DNA of 64,000 nucleotides from Natrinema caseinilyticum (GCF_024227435.1 NZ_CP100445.1:682001-746000); one strand, 5' to 3'; positions 19,043 through 29,204 are shown, counted from the first letter of the stretch. Made by a program: numbers and translations. Notes: generated by a model from the sequence alone, not told the origin.

Positions 19043-19127
19043 GCAGGGATAGCCAAGTCAGGCCAACGGCGCAGCGTTCAGGGCGCTGTCTCGTAGGAGT
19101 CCGCAGGTTCAAATCCTGCTCCCTGCA
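19043..19127 (+). tRNA. tRNA-Leu(CAG)
   Basis: 85 nt without CCA. Acceptor gcaggga/tccctgc, anticodon stem cagcg/cgctg with loop ttcaggg (anticodon CAG at 19079-19081), a long class II variable arm and T stem gcagg/cctgc. It lies between rpo3 and the uL18e (L18e) gene in the same direction, so it is probably co-transcribed and cut out of the operon RNA. Confidence 0.96.
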
Positions 19128-19214
19128 TCACTTCTCTCGAATCGATTCCACCGTCGACGCCACCGTTTCTCGTGTCGTCGACGTTCCGGCAGTTGCAGTA
19201 TTTGGAGGAAACCA

Positions 19215-19568
19215 ATGAGTAGCAAGACCAATCCGAGGCTCACCGATCTCATCGCCGAGCTCAAGTCGACGTCCCGACAGACGGACGCCGACGTCTGGCG
19301 AGACGTTGCGGATCGACTCGAAAAGCCCCGGCGCACCCACGCTGAGGTGAACCTGGGCCGCATCGAGCGGTACGCACGCGAAGAAGAGACCGTCGTCGTT
19401 CCCGGCAAAGTGCTGGGATCCGGCGCACTACAGAAAAACGTCACGGTCGCCGCCGTCAACTTCTCTTCGTCCGCGGAGACGAAGATCGAACAGGTCGGCG
19501 AACCGGTATCGCTCGAGCAAGTGCTCGAAGAAAACCCCGAGGGCTCCGACGTCAGGGTGATCCGATGA
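19215..19568 (+). CDS. 50S ribosomal protein eL18 (L18e)
   Basis: 117 residues. Archaeal/eukaryotic large-subunit protein. Seen: [30 protein letters not shown] and [20 protein letters not shown] in outline. Its last bases overlap the uL13 ATG (ATGA). First of the L18e-L13-S9-N-K string found in most Euryarchaeota. Confidence 0.96.
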   Translation: MSSKTNPRLTDLIAELKSTSRQTDADVWRDVADRLEKPRRTHAEVNLGRIERYAREEETVVVPGKVLGSGALQKNVTVAAVNFSSSAETKIEQVGEPVSLEQVLEENPEGSDVRVIR

Positions 19569-20014
19569 GTCTCGCAGAGTTCGACGCAGACACCGTCGTC
19601 GATGCCGCAGACTGCATCCTCGGCCGAGTCGCCAGCGAAGTCGCCCAGCGCGCGCTGGACGGCGAGCGCGTGGCGATCGTCAACGCGGAGGACGCGGTCA
19701 TCACCGGCGACAAAGAAGACGTCTTCGAGACGTACCGCACGCGGCTGCAGATGGGCTCGGACAGCGGGCCCTACTACCCCCGACGACCGGATACGATCTT
19801 CAAGCGGTCCGTTCGCGGGATGCTGCCGTACAAGAAACCGCGCGGGCGCGAAGCGCTCGACAACGTCCGCGTCTACGTCGGCGATCCCTACGAGAACGAC
19901 GATGCCCGCGAATCCGAGGTTCTCGAGGGAACGTCGCTCGATCGACTGTCGAACATCCGCTTCGTCCACCTGCACGAAGTGTCCGAACAGTTAGGTGCTA
20001 ACGTCACATGGTAA
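19565..20014 (+). CDS. 50S ribosomal protein uL13
   Basis: 149 residues. Seen: [19 protein letters not shown], the start typical of archaeal uL13, and [21 protein letters not shown] in outline, with the rRNA-contacting basic patch. Overlaps eL18 by 4 bp and uS9 by 7 bp, so all three are coupled. Confidence 0.96.
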   Translation: MSLAEFDADTVVDAADCILGRVASEVAQRALDGERVAIVNAEDAVITGDKEDVFETYRTRLQMGSDSGPYYPRRPDTIFKRSVRGMLPYKKPRGREALDNVRVYVGDPYENDDARESEVLEGTSLDRLSNIRFVHLHEVSEQLGANVTW

Positions 20015-20406
20015 CCAACACGAGTGGCAAGAAAAAGACGGCCGTCGCTCGCGCCACGGTGCGCGAAGGCGAGGGTCGCGTTCGAATCAACTCACAGCCC
20101 GTCGAACTGGTCGAACCGGAGATGTCACGGCTCAAGATGCTCGAGCCGTTCCGCATCGTCGGCGAGGACCTGCGGGGCGAGATGGACATCGACGTTCGCG
20201 TCGAGGGTGGCGGCATCAGCGGCCAAGCTGACGCCGTCCGCACCGCCATCGCGCGTGGAGTCGTCCAGCACACCAACGACGCCGAGCTCCGCGATGCGTT
20301 CATGGAGTTCGATCGTTCGCTGCTGGTCAACGACGTCCGCCAGTCCGAACCGAAGAAGTGGGGCGGCCCGGGTGCTCGGGCACGCTACCAGAAGTCCTAC
20401 CGCTAA
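20008..20406 (+). CDS. 30S ribosomal protein uS9
   Basis: 132 residues. Its C-terminal tail reaches the P-site tRNA; here the end [10 protein letters not shown] keeps the terminal Lys-Ser-Tyr-Arg. [18 protein letters not shown] and [20 protein letters not shown] in outline are family-typical. Starts inside the uL13 gene. Confidence 0.96.
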   Translation: MVTNTSGKKKTAVARATVREGEGRVRINSQPVELVEPEMSRLKMLEPFRIVGEDLRGEMDIDVRVEGGGISGQADAVRTAIARGVVQHTNDAELRDAFMEFDRSLLVNDVRQSEPKKWGGPGARARYQKSYR

Positions 20407-20418
20407 GGTGATCCAATC

Positions 20419-20613
20419 ATGATGGTACCGGTCCGGTGTTTCACCTGTGGCAACGTCGTCGCCGAGCACTGGGAGGAGTTCGACGAGCGAGCGAACGAGG
20501 GCGACGAAGATCCCGAGGAAGTCCTCGACGAACTCGGCGTCGAGCGCTACTGCTGTCGGCGGATGCTCGTCAGTCACACCGACCTCGTCGACGTCGTCTC
20601 CCCGTATCAGTAA
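20419..20613 (+). CDS. RNA polymerase subunit Rpo10 (N)
   Basis: 64 residues. Zinc-binding assembly subunit homologous to Rpb10. [13 protein letters not shown] gives the CxxC pair and [12 protein letters not shown] the CC pair, so the zinc site is complete. The start could be either of two adjacent ATG codons (20419, 20422). Between uS9 and Rpo6. Confidence 0.96.
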   Translation: MMVPVRCFTCGNVVAEHWEEFDERANEGDEDPEEVLDELGVERYCCRRMLVSHTDLVDVVSPYQ

Positions 20614-20616
20614 CCA

Positions 20617-20802
20617 ATGCAACAGCAACAACACAACCGTTACGAGAAGGCACGCATCCTCGGCGCACGAGCGTTGCAGGTTTCCTACGGCGCCCCGGTA
20701 TTGATCGAGACCGAGCAAACGCAGCCGATCTTGATCGCCGCCGAGGAGTACGACGCCGGCGTCCTTCCGTTTACCGTCAAGCGGGGGTACGACCGGAAAT
20801 GA
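20617..20802 (+). CDS. RNA polymerase subunit Rpo6 (K)
   Basis: 61 residues; homologue of Rpb6/omega, which stabilises the clamp. Seen: [20 protein letters not shown] and the C-terminal [12 protein letters not shown]. The stop overlaps the enolase ATG (ATGA). Confidence 0.95.
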   Translation: MQQQQHNRYEKARILGARALQVSYGAPVLIETEQTQPILIAAEEYDAGVLPFTVKRGYDRK

Positions 20803-22004
20803 CGCTCATCACGGACGTTCGCCTGCGGCGTATCCTCGATTCACGAGGTAACCCGACGGTCGAGGCGGACGTCGTTACCGAAAGCGGAGGTTTCGGCCGC
20901 GCTGCGGCGCCCAGCGGCGCCAGCACTGGCGAATACGAAGCCGTCGAGCGCCCGCCGACCGAGGCGATTGCCGCGGCCAGGGAACACGCCGTTCCCCGAC
21001 TCGTCGACAACGCTTACGCCGGCAACCAACGCGAGGTCGACGCCGCGCTCCACGCCGCCGACGGAACCGCCGACTTCTCAGAGATCGGTGCGAACAGCGC
21101 GGTCGCGATATCGATGGCCGCCGCGAAAGCCGGCGCCGACGTCCTCGGTGCACCGCTCTTTCAGCACCTCGGCGGGACGTTCCGCGGTGAAAACTTCCCG
21201 ATCCCGCTCGGCAACGTGGTCGGCGGTGGCGAACACGCCGCCGACGCGACCGATATCCAGGAGTTCCTCGCGGCTCCAGTCGGTGCACCCAGCGTCGAAG
21301 ACGCCGTGTTCGCGAACGCGGCCGTCCACGCGACCGTCGCCGATCTGCTCGAGGAACGCGGTGTTCCCTGTGGCAAAGGCGACGAGGGCGCCTGGGCGCC
21401 GTCGATCGACGACGGTGAGGCGTTCAAGATCGTCGACGAAGCGGTCTCGAAGGTCGCAGACGACGTTGGCTTCACCATCGGATTCGGGCTCGACGTCGCC
21501 GGCGCAGAGCTGTACGATTCCGAGTCGGGGACCTACGAGTACAGCGATCGAAGCCGCGACACGGACGAGCAGATCGCGTACATCGCCGAACTCGTCGAGG
21601 AGTACGACCTCGTCTACGTCGAGGACCCGCTCGACGAGGACGATTACGACGCATTCGCCGACCTCACGGACGACGTCGGAGACCAGACGTTGATCTGCGG
21701 AGACGATCTGTTCGTGACGAACACCGACCGCCTCGTCGAGGGGATCGATCGCGGCGCAGCCAACAGCATCCTGATCAAGCCGAACCAGATCGGAACGCTG
21801 TCGGACGCCTTCGACGCGATCGAACTCGCGACGGAGAACGGCTACGACTCGGTCGTCTCCCACCGGTCGGGCGAGACCGAAGACGCGACGATCGCACACC
21901 TCGCCGTCGCGACCGACGCACCCTTCATCAAGACGGGTACCGTCGGCGGCGAGCGAACCGCAAAGCTCAACGAGCTCATTCGAATCGCAGACGACGCGAC
22001 ATGA
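20799..22004 (+). CDS. eno: Enolase
   Basis: 401 residues. Interconverts 2-phosphoglycerate and phosphoenolpyruvate. Start at 20799, where ATG overlaps the Rpo6 stop. Seen: [29 protein letters not shown], the Mg-binding [24 protein letters not shown] with the catalytic Lys, and [17 protein letters not shown]. Co-operon placement with r-proteins and uS2 is common in Euryarchaeota. Confidence 0.97.
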   Translation: MTLITDVRLRRILDSRGNPTVEADVVTESGGFGRAAAPSGASTGEYEAVERPPTEAIAAAREHAVPRLVDNAYAGNQREVDAALHAADGTADFSEIGANSAVAISMAAAKAGADVLGAPLFQHLGGTFRGENFPIPLGNVVGGGEHAADATDIQEFLAAPVGAPSVEDAVFANAAVHATVADLLEERGVPCGKGDEGAWAPSIDDGEAFKIVDEAVSKVADDVGFTIGFGLDVAGAELYDSESGTYEYSDRSRDTDEQIAYIAELVEEYDLVYVEDPLDEDDYDAFADLTDDVGDQTLICGDDLFVTNTDRLVEGIDRGAANSILIKPNQIGTLSDAFDAIELATENGYDSVVSHRSGETEDATIAHLAVATDAPFIKTGTVGGERTAKLNELIRIADDAT

Positions 22005-22810
22005 CAGAAAACGACGCAACCCAGGAAGGGCTCGACGCCGCCGAGGAAGAAATCGACGAGGAGCCAGCCGAAGGGGCTGGTCCCGCCGCCGAGGAGGACG
22101 TCGAGCCAGCAGACGAACAGCCCGCCGACGCCGAGGGAGCGCCCGCGGCCGACGCCGAACAACCAGCGGACGACGCCGAGACCGAAGACGCCGGTCCGAC
22201 GCTCGACGACGACGTGATGTCCGACGAGGAAGCGGACCTGCTGATTCCGGTCGAGGATTACCTCGGCGCCGGTGTCCACATCGGCACCCAGCAGAAGACG
22301 GCGGACATGGAGCGGTTCATCCATCGCGTCCGTACCGACGGGCTGTACGTGCTCGACGTCTCGAAGACCGACGGCCGTATCCGCACGGCCGCGGACTTCC
22401 TCGCGAACTACCAACCCGAACAGATTCTGGTCACCTCGAGTCGCCAGTACGGGCGATTCCCCGCGGAGAAGTTCGCCGAGGCCGTCGGCGCGCGCGCCCG
22501 AACCGGTCGCTTCATTCCGGGGACCCTGACGAATCCGAAGTACGACGGTTACATCGAACCGGACGTGCTCGTCGTCACCGACCCGATCGGCGACGCGCAG
22601 GCCGTCAAGGAGGCCATCACGGTCGGCATCCCGGTCATCGCGATGTGTGACTCGAACAACCAGCTCAGTAACGTCGACCTCGTCGTCCCGACGAACAACA
22701 AGGGTCGCAAGGCCCTCTCGGTCGTCTACTGGTTGCTCGCGAACGAAGTCCTCGACCGCCGCGGTGCCGAACCGGCGTACGCGCTCGAGGACTTCGAGAG
22801 TACGGTCTGA
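22001..22810 (+). CDS. 30S ribosomal protein uS2
   Basis: 269 residues. The core (about 75-269: [26 protein letters not shown] in outline, [49 protein letters not shown]) is preceded by an approximately 70-residue Glu/Asp/Ala/Pro-rich extension, a halophilic feature. Overlaps enolase by 4 bp and ends the cluster. Confidence 0.97.
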   Translation: MTENDATQEGLDAAEEEIDEEPAEGAGPAAEEDVEPADEQPADAEGAPAADAEQPADDAETEDAGPTLDDDVMSDEEADLLIPVEDYLGAGVHIGTQQKTADMERFIHRVRTDGLYVLDVSKTDGRIRTAADFLANYQPEQILVTSSRQYGRFPAEKFAEAVGARARTGRFIPGTLTNPKYDGYIEPDVLVVTDPIGDAQAVKEAITVGIPVIAMCDSNNQLSNVDLVVPTNNKGRKALSVVYWLLANEVLDRRGAEPAYALEDFESTV

Positions 22811-22992
22811 GACGGTTCGTACCGACAACGTACAGTTCGTTTTCCCGACGCTGTTGTGAACCGGCAGCGCAATCCCTCGATCGCGGCCAGCGCATCGGTC
22901 GACCTCCCAGCGTCCGCTTCGAGATAACTCTGAGACGACTCTCGGAGACGTCGCGAGAGACGACCCGTTTCGCCAGCGGAGCGAGGTTCTCC

Positions 22993-23130
22993 TCACGCGA
23001 AGAGGGGGTACGGGAAGCGGACGACTCGTTCGTCGGTTTCCCAACCGACGTACCTGCGGGTCCCTCCTCGCGGTATCGGTCGGACGAGCTCCGTCTCGAT
23101 CGGAAACCGGAACGCGAACGATACGGTCAT
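22993..23130 (-). CDS. Candidate 45-codon gene coupled to the ThiN regulator
   Basis: An ATG at 23130 overlaps the stop of the upstream regulator gene (ATGA) and opens a 45-codon frame ending in RYVGWETDERVVRFPYPLFA. The composition is ordinary rather than shadow-like, and the coupling arrangement suggests real translation, but I recognise no family. It could instead be a chance frame. Confidence 0.3.
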   Translation of the reverse strand: MTVSFAFRFPIETELVRPIPRGGTRRYVGWETDERVVRFPYPLFA

Positions 23131-24053
23131 CGATCGTGAACGACCGAGAGCAGTTCCGTGATCAGTTCCGCGGCATCGACGGCCGTCGACCCGAAGACGT
23201 AGGTGGCGGGCTCGATGCCGAACGCGCCGCGATGGTAGGCGACCCGTGGAACGGTCCCGCGATCTTCGAACCGATTTTCGAGATGGTCCCTGCGGTTTTC
23301 GTACTCGGCATCGAACTCGAGCGGGTCGATACCGACCGTGTCGGCGCCAGCAAGCAGGTCGCCGTCGGTAGCGATATTGATCGCGCCGTGGATGTCGGGG
23401 TCGACGGCGTTCGCCGCGAGGATCGCCGTGGAAACGTGTTTCGACGCACCGAATTCGGGATGCGCCGGAATTTCGATCCGGCCGCCCATGGCGTAGATCC
23501 GACCGGGAATCGCGGCGACGTCGGTCTCGTCGCGAGGGTCGGGGAGGGACATTCCGACGTTCGTGCCGACGTTCGGGACGTACTCGGCGATTCCCGAACG
23601 CGAAGCGAGGGTTCGTGCGGCGGTTCGCACGTTCGCGAGGACGTCCCGTTCGGCTCGCACGTCGGGGTCGAGCCCGCGGACGCACAGGTCGCAGCCGAGT
23701 CCTCGAAGTTCGGGCATCACCTCCTCGTGGAGTTCGCAGATCGGGCCGCGATCCTCGAGGCTCCGGACGAGCGCGAGGAGTTCGGTGAGCGCGTCGTAGC
23801 TGTCCATGTGACCGCCGGCGAGCCCGTCGGCGATCCGCTCGATGGTCGCGACGGTTTCGGGGTCGTCCCGGAACCGGTCGTCGCCGCCGCCGTCTCCGCT
23901 GACGTATTTGCTGACCGCGGCCTGTGTCACGCCGAGTTCGGCGGCGACCTCCTGCTGGGTCAATCCGCGCTCGGCGAGTCGGGTCGCCAGCATCGCCCGT
24001 GCCGTCGGAAGGAATCGATCGACGACGAGTTCGCTCGGCAGAACGAGAGCCAT
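23127..24053 (-). CDS. HTH regulator with ThiN (thiamine-phosphate synthase-like) domain, ThiR type
   Basis: 308 residues from the ATG at 24053, supported by a cttaag TATA element at 24078-24083 (25-30 bp upstream). The N-terminal HTH (about 22-55, RGLTQQEVAAELGVTQAAVSKYV in outline) is followed by a linker and a Cys-containing stretch (ELRGLGCDLCVRGLDPDVRAE), then a ThiN domain (about 125-305). Euryarchaeal proteins of this layout repress thiamine biosynthesis and transport genes on sensing thiamine phosphate. No thi gene lies in the window, so targets would be elsewhere. Divergent from mvk. Confidence 0.88.
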   Translation of the reverse strand: MALVLPSELVVDRFLPTARAMLATRLAERGLTQQEVAAELGVTQAAVSKYVSGDGGGDDRFRDDPETVATIERIADGLAGGHMDSYDALTELLALVRSLEDRGPICELHEEVMPELRGLGCDLCVRGLDPDVRAERDVLANVRTAARTLASRSGIAEYVPNVGTNVGMSLPDPRDETDVAAIPGRIYAMGGRIEIPAHPEFGASKHVSTAILAANAVDPDIHGAINIATDGDLLAGADTVGIDPLEFDAEYENRRDHLENRFEDRGTVPRVAYHRGAFGIEPATYVFGSTAVDAAELITELLSVVHDR

Positions 24054-24077
24054 ACGAGCGCGTTGTGCCGACACTGG

Positions 24078-24151
24078 CTTAAGTTCGACTCCCGCGGTCG
24101 GACCGACGGCTACCACCCCAGCAGACGGCCCGGAGAAGATAGGTATTAACC
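24078..24151. promoter_or_regulatory. Divergent promoters of the ThiN regulator and mvk
   Basis: Minus-strand TATA cttaag at 24078-24083 serves the regulator (start 24053). Plus-strand TATA ggtattaacc at 24142-24151 serves mvk (start 24174). Both spacings imply leaderless or nearly leaderless mRNAs. Confidence 0.65.
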
Positions 24152-24173
24152 GTCGTCGTACGAACGGCCGGGC

Positions 24174-25160
24174 ATGACACTCTCCAGCGCACCCGGCAAA
24201 GTGTACCTGTTCGGGGAGCACGCGGTAGTTTACGGCGAACCGGCCGTTCCGTGTGCGATCGAGCGGCGGGCGCGGGTCGGCGTGCAACGACGCGACGACG
24301 GCAAGCTACGGGTTCACGCGGAGGACCTCAGTCTGAACGGCTTTACCGTCGAGTACGACGGAACGACCGGCAACGGACCGGACGTCGACGTCTCGGAATC
24401 GTTGATAAGCGCCGCGATGGGCTACGTCGACGGCGCGATCGAGCAGGTCCGCGACGTAACCGACGAAGACGAAGTGGGCTTCGACGTCACGATCGAGAGC
24501 GACATCCCGCTCGGCGCGGGACTCGGTTCCTCCGCGGCGGTCGTCGTCGCCGCGATCGATGCCGCCACCCGCGAACTCGGAGTCACCCTCGAGACGGACG
24601 AACTCGCGGACCGAGCCTACCGGACGGAACACCAGGTTCAGGACGGTCAGGCCTCGCGGGCGGACACGTTCTGTTCGGCCACCGGCGGTGCGGTCCGCGT
24701 CGAAGGCGAGGACTGTCGCTCCCTCGAGGCACCGGACCTGCCGATCGTGATCGGATTCGACGGCGGCGCGGGCGACACCGGGAAGCTGGTCGCGGGTGTG
24801 CGGGATCTGCGCGACGAGTACGAATTCGCCGCCGATACGGTCGAAGCGATCGGCGACGTGGTACGCAACGGTGAAGACGCGCTCGCCGACGGGGATATCG
24901 ACGAACTCGGTCGATTGATGGATTTCAACCACGGGCTGCTGTCGGCCCTCGGCGTCTCCTCACGATCGCTCGATACGATGGTCTGGGCGGCCCGGGACGC
25001 GGGCGCACGGGGCGCGAAATTAACCGGTGCCGGCGGCGGCGGGTGCATCGTCGCACTGGACCCGACACCGGAGACCGAGACGGCGCTGTCGTTTACGCCC
25101 GGCTGCGAGGACGCCTTCCGAGCCGAGCTATCCGAGAAGGGGGTGACGCGACTCGAATGA
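24174..25160 (+). CDS. mvk: Mevalonate kinase
   Basis: 328-residue GHMP kinase phosphorylating mevalonate for isoprenoid lipids. Seen: APGKVYLFGEHAVVYGEPAV near the start, the ATP loop PLGAGLGSSAAVVVA (about 109-123) and the C-terminal GAKLTGAGGGGCIVAL. Its TGA overlaps the ipk ATG (ATGA), coupling two steps of the archaeal mevalonate pathway. Confidence 0.96.
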   Translation: MTLSSAPGKVYLFGEHAVVYGEPAVPCAIERRARVGVQRRDDGKLRVHAEDLSLNGFTVEYDGTTGNGPDVDVSESLISAAMGYVDGAIEQVRDVTDEDEVGFDVTIESDIPLGAGLGSSAAVVVAAIDAATRELGVTLETDELADRAYRTEHQVQDGQASRADTFCSATGGAVRVEGEDCRSLEAPDLPIVIGFDGGAGDTGKLVAGVRDLRDEYEFAADTVEAIGDVVRNGEDALADGDIDELGRLMDFNHGLLSALGVSSRSLDTMVWAARDAGARGAKLTGAGGGGCIVALDPTPETETALSFTPGCEDAFRAELSEKGVTRLE

Positions 25161-25897
25161 TCGTCCTGAAACTCGGCGGCAGCGTCATCACCGAGAAAGA
25201 TCGCGCGGAGACGCTCGACGGCGAAGCACTCGAGCGGGCGGCCGAGACGATCGCCGCGGCGCAGACCGACGGACTAGAGGACGTCGTCGTCGTTCACGGC
25301 GGCGGCAGCTTCGGTCACCACAACGCGAGCGAACACGGCGTCAGTACCACCGATGGGACTCGTGACGCGACGGCGGTCCTGGACATCCACGGCGCGATGA
25401 AGACGCTGAACTCGTTCGTCCTCAGCCGACTGCTCGAGCGAGACGTACAGGCGGTACCGGTACATCCGTTTTCGACGGCGTACCGAGACACCGCGGGAAC
25501 CCTCTCGCTGCCGACCGGCCAGGTCGAGACGATGCTCGCGGAGGGGTTCGTTCCCGTCCTCCACGGGGACGTGATCGCCCACGCCGGCGCCGGGGCGACG
25601 GTCGTCAGCGGCGACGAACTCGTGGCCGAACTCGCACGCCGGCTCTCGGCGGACCGCGTCGGCCTCTGCTCGACGGTTCCCGGTGTGCTGGACGAAGACG
25701 AGGTCGTGATCGATCGCATCGAGGATTTCGAGGCCGTCGCGACGGTGCTCGGGGCGAGCGATGCGACCGACGTGACCGGCGGAATGGTCGGCAAGGTCCG
25801 GACGCTACTGGATCTCGAGGCCGAAGCGTCGATCTTCGGCCTCGACGCGCTGGCGTCGTTCCTCGACGGGTCGACTCCGGGAACGACGATCGACTGA
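25157..25897 (+). CDS. ipk: Isopentenyl phosphate kinase
   Basis: 246 residues of the amino-acid-kinase fold. Phosphorylates isopentenyl phosphate to IPP, the last kinase step of the archaeal alternative mevalonate route. The start MIVLKLGGSVITEKD and VVHGGGSFGHHNASEHG (the second His of GHH is the family's catalytic His) are seen; VLHGDVIAHAGAGATVVSGDEL and DVTGGMVGKVRTLL follow. Start at 25157 rather than 25043 because the ATGA overlap with mvk gives the normal N-terminus. Confidence 0.96.
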   Translation: MIVLKLGGSVITEKDRAETLDGEALERAAETIAAAQTDGLEDVVVVHGGGSFGHHNASEHGVSTTDGTRDATAVLDIHGAMKTLNSFVLSRLLERDVQAVPVHPFSTAYRDTAGTLSLPTGQVETMLAEGFVPVLHGDVIAHAGAGATVVSGDELVAELARRLSADRVGLCSTVPGVLDEDEVVIDRIEDFEAVATVLGASDATDVTGGMVGKVRTLLDLEAEASIFGLDALASFLDGSTPGTTID

Positions 25898-25935
25898 GGG
25901 CGAGTCGGCGAGCGGCGAAGCGACGGCGGACGGCT

Positions 25936-27468
25936 TCAGCGGGTCCAGAAGCCGCCGGTGAACATGACGAGGACCGGAATTATCTCGAGGCGGCCGATCC
26001 ACATGAGAAAGATCATCAGGAGTTTCGAACCGATCGGGAACTCGTGGTAGGACCCGAAGGGGCCGAGAAACCCGAATCCGGGACCGATGTTCCCGATCGT
26101 CGCGAGACTGGCGCTGAACGCCTCGAGCGGTGTCTCGACGAGGTGACCGGCGTCGAGGGCGATGAGCAGGGTCGCGATGGCGAAGACGAAGAGATAGAGG
26201 AAGGTGAATCCGAGCACGCCGCGAATTGCGTCCTCGTCGACGACGTTGTTACCGAGACGAATCGGGCGAACGACCTCGGGATGGGATGCCGTAAACAGTT
26301 CGCGCCGGAGGACTTTGAATACGATTAGCCATCGGACGACCTTGACGCCACCCCCGGTGGAACCGGCACAGCCGCCGACGAGCATCGCGAACAGGAGGAC
26401 GATTTTGCCGGTCGAACTCCACTCCACGAAGTCGCTGGTCGCGTACCCAGTCGAGGTCAACAGCGATGCGACCTGGAAGGCGCTCTGTCGGAGCGAGTTC
26501 TCGAATACGCCCTCCGTGAGGCCGCCGAGTTCCGAAAGCGCCGGTGCAGCACCGGTATAGAGTATTCCCGCGAGTACCACGGTCAACGCGGCGATCGCCC
26601 CGATGTAGGCGCGAAATTCGGAGTTGCGAACGAACCGATGTCGCTCGCCGCTGAAGACGTGCCAGAACAGCGCGAAGTTCGTGCCCGCGATGACCATAAA
26701 CGGCACGAACGTCCACTGAACGATCGCAGAGAACGCCGCCACGCTGTCGGCTTCCGGTGAGAACCCGCCCGTGGGAAGCGCCGTGAATCCGTGAGCGATG
26801 GCGTTGTAAAGCCCCATTCGGGGTGCCATCCCCGCGAGGTGGAGGCCATAGAGAAGAGCGACGAAGGCGAGGGTAAAGACGAAGTAGACGACCCAGAGGA
26901 TGCGCGCCGTCTCGGCGATTCGCGGCGTCAACTTCTGTAACTCGGGTCCCGGTGCCTCCGACTGAACGAGTTGCGCGCCGCTGACCGCTAACTCGGGCAA
27001 AATTGCGACCATCAACACGATGATTCCCATCCCGCCGAGCCACTGGGTAAGCTGTCGCCACATCATCACGGCGTGGGTGTGACGGTCGAGCGAAATCTCC
27101 TCGAGGACGGTCGCCCCCGTCGTCGTGAACCCGGACATCGATTCGAACAGCGCGTTCACCGGATTGGCGAGGGTCGATTCGGTTCCCCAGCCGGCAAGGA
27201 TGTACGGCACTGCCCCCACGATCGCGACGGTGAGCCACGATATCGCGACGAAGAGCATCGCTTCTCGGACTTGCAGGTCACGGACGGGATCCAGTCGCTC
27301 GAGTGCGAGTCCGAAGACGACCGCGAGGCCGATCGTCGCGACGAACGGAAAAACGGGCTCCGAATAGACCAGTGCGACGACGATCGGTACCAGGAGCGGA
27401 ACGGAGAGATATTTGACGACGGTGCCGACGAGCGCGAAACTCGCGCGCCAGTCGGTCCGGAGTCTCAT
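25936..27468 (-). CDS. TrkH-family potassium uptake channel subunit
   Basis: 510-residue membrane protein with about ten to twelve hydrophobic segments. Selectivity-loop glycines lie in FESMSGFTTTGATV, AIAHGFTALPTGGFS, LLTSTGYATSDF and ATIGNIGPGFGFLG, matching the four pore loops of TrkH/KtrB. Imports K+, central to salt-in osmoadaptation. A TATA-like gttatatat lies upstream near 27503-27512 on the minus strand. It is downstream of trkA on the same strand, so the pair forms one transport system. Confidence 0.95.
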   Translation of the reverse strand: MRLRTDWRASFALVGTVVKYLSVPLLVPIVVALVYSEPVFPFVATIGLAVVFGLALERLDPVRDLQVREAMLFVAISWLTVAIVGAVPYILAGWGTESTLANPVNALFESMSGFTTTGATVLEEISLDRHTHAVMMWRQLTQWLGGMGIIVLMVAILPELAVSGAQLVQSEAPGPELQKLTPRIAETARILWVVYFVFTLAFVALLYGLHLAGMAPRMGLYNAIAHGFTALPTGGFSPEADSVAAFSAIVQWTFVPFMVIAGTNFALFWHVFSGERHRFVRNSEFRAYIGAIAALTVVLAGILYTGAAPALSELGGLTEGVFENSLRQSAFQVASLLTSTGYATSDFVEWSSTGKIVLLFAMLVGGCAGSTGGGVKVVRWLIVFKVLRRELFTASHPEVVRPIRLGNNVVDEDAIRGVLGFTFLYLFVFAIATLLIALDAGHLVETPLEAFSASLATIGNIGPGFGFLGPFGSYHEFPIGSKLLMIFLMWIGRLEIIPVLVMFTGGFWTR

Positions 27469-27872
27469 AAAGACACCCCGTCCGCGGAGTCTCGTCGGAA
27501 CACGATATATAACAGATTTCGTTAAGGTCGTATTAATCCATCGTCACGCGGTTCCAGGGGTCACGTTCCCCGCCTTCGGACGGTAGCGACGTGGGACTGC
27601 CGGAGACGCGACCGGCACTCGGAACCGATACGATCCGCCCGACGGCGTGGGGAATCGGCGTTCGACCCGGACGTGAAACAACCGGTAACCGTGTTCGACC
27701 GAATCGGGAACCTCCACACGGTCCGCCCGTTTCTCGGTTTCGGTGCTCGCGGCCGTCTCGCGACGCGTTCGTCGGCGGCGGTATCGGCGTAGTACTCGTG
27801 GCAGTCACCGTGACCGTTCGACCTGGATCAGCCGTTCGGCTCGAGGTGGCTCTCTCGACGACGAGCGTCGTC
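27469..27872. other. Gap between trkA and trkH
   Basis: About 400 bp with no convincing gene. The trkH-proximal 60 bp are AT-rich and carry the likely trkH promoter; the rest is GC-rich non-coding sequence. Confidence 0.55.
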
Positions 27873-29204
27873 TTAGATCAGGTCGACGACCTCGTCGAGA
27901 ACCGCCGCGTCGACGAAGACGATCACGTGGTCACCGGATTGGACGACGGTCGATCCGCGGGGCGTGATGTGGTCACCGCCGCGAGAAATCGCGCCGATGA
28001 CGACGCCCGGCGGGAGATCGTTCGTCGCGTCCGCGATGGTTCGACCGACGAGGGCGCTCTCGACGCCGACCTCGATCTCGATTACCTCCGCGCGATCGTG
28101 CTCCAGCATCGCGACCTTTTCCGTGTGATCGGTTCGCGTAAAGCGGACGATCTCCTCGGCGGTTTCCTCTCGAGGGTTGATCGCGACGTCGATTCCGACG
28201 GTCTCGAAGAGGTCTGCGTACTCGGCGGTTTCGATGACGGCGACGGTGCGGTCGACGCCGAGGCGTTCCGCGAGCAGGGAGACGAGGAGGTTCTTCTCGT
28301 CGCTGTCGAGTGCGGCGACCACGACGTCCGCTTCGCCGACGTGTTCCCGTGCGAGGAAGTCGGCGTTCGTCGCGTCGCTTTCCATGACCATCGTGTTCGG
28401 TAAGGATTCGGCCACCTCACGGGCGCGGTCGTGATCTTGCTCGATCAGACGCGGACGAAACCCGTGATCTTCGAACTCGCGAGCGGCCTGGAATCCGATC
28501 TCGCTCGCGCCGACGATGACGACCTCTTCTGCGTCGTCGGGCGCCGTCGCGACTTCGTCGGCGAAATCGTTGATCGAATCGGGGCTGCCGATCACGACGA
28601 TCCGGTCGCCGCCTCGAATGACCGTGTCGCCTCGAGTCACGATCATCTCGTCGTCCCGAAAGAGCGCGGCGAACGTTAGCGAATCGTAACAGTCGGCTTC
28701 GCTGACGGTTCGATCCGCGATCGGGCTGTCCGCCGGGATGTCGAACTCGGCCATGCGGACGAGTCCGCTGGCGAACGTATCGACGTCGTGGGCGCTGGGC
28801 AGCCCGGAGATACGAAAGATCGTCTGGGCCGTCAGCAGGTCGGTACACACCATGAAGTCGACGCCGAAGGCGCCCTGCGATCCCTGCCAGGTTTCGAGCA
28901 GCGTTCGCCGACGAACCCGCGCGATGGTGAAGACGTCGGTAACGGCCTTCGCCGCGCCGCAGACGACGGCGTTCGTTTCGTCGTTGTCCGTACAGGCGAT
29001 GACGAGTCCCGCTTGCGAGAGGCCGGCCTCGCGCAGGATTTCGAGGTCGGTCCCGTCGCCGTGGATCGTCAACACGTCCAGCGCGTAGGTGAGTTCCTCG
29101 GTCACCTCGGCGTCGCGGTCGACGACGACCACGTCGTGAGTCTCTTCTAAGTTTGCGGCGATCGAACGACCGACTTCGCCGGCCCCGACGATGATTACGT
29201 ACAC
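27873..29204 (-). CDS. TrkA K+ channel regulatory subunit (two RCK repeats)
   Basis: 443 residues from a GTG at 29204 with a GGAGG Shine-Dalgarno just before it; longer frames upstream are not protein-like. Two RCK_N domains start VYVIIVGAGEVGRSIA (about 1-14) and VVIVGASEIGFQAAREF (about 227-243), each followed by an RCK_C-type domain. Binds NAD(H) or ATP/ADP and gates TrkH. Full-length double-repeat form as in E. coli TrkA. Confidence 0.93.
   Translation of the reverse strand: MYVIIVGAGEVGRSIAANLEETHDVVVVDRDAEVTEELTYALDVLTIHGDGTDLEILREAGLSQAGLVIACTDNDETNAVVCGAAKAVTDVFTIARVRRRTLLETWQGSQGAFGVDFMVCTDLLTAQTIFRISGLPSAHDVDTFASGLVRMAEFDIPADSPIADRTVSEADCYDSLTFAALFRDDEMIVTRGDTVIRGGDRIVVIGSPDSINDFADEVATAPDDAEEVVIVGASEIGFQAAREFEDHGFRPRLIEQDHDRAREVAESLPNTMVMESDATNADFLAREHVGEADVVVAALDSDEKNLLVSLLAERLGVDRTVAVIETAEYADLFETVGIDVAINPREETAEEIVRFTRTDHTEKVAMLEHDRAEVIEIEVGVESALVGRTIADATNDLPPGVVIGAISRGGDHITPRGSTVVQSGDHVIVFVDAAVLDEVVDLI

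Noticed and set aside
21078-22019. Minus-strand frame of 313 codons opposite enolase
   Set aside because: Fully antisense to a certain gene; no recognisable domain.
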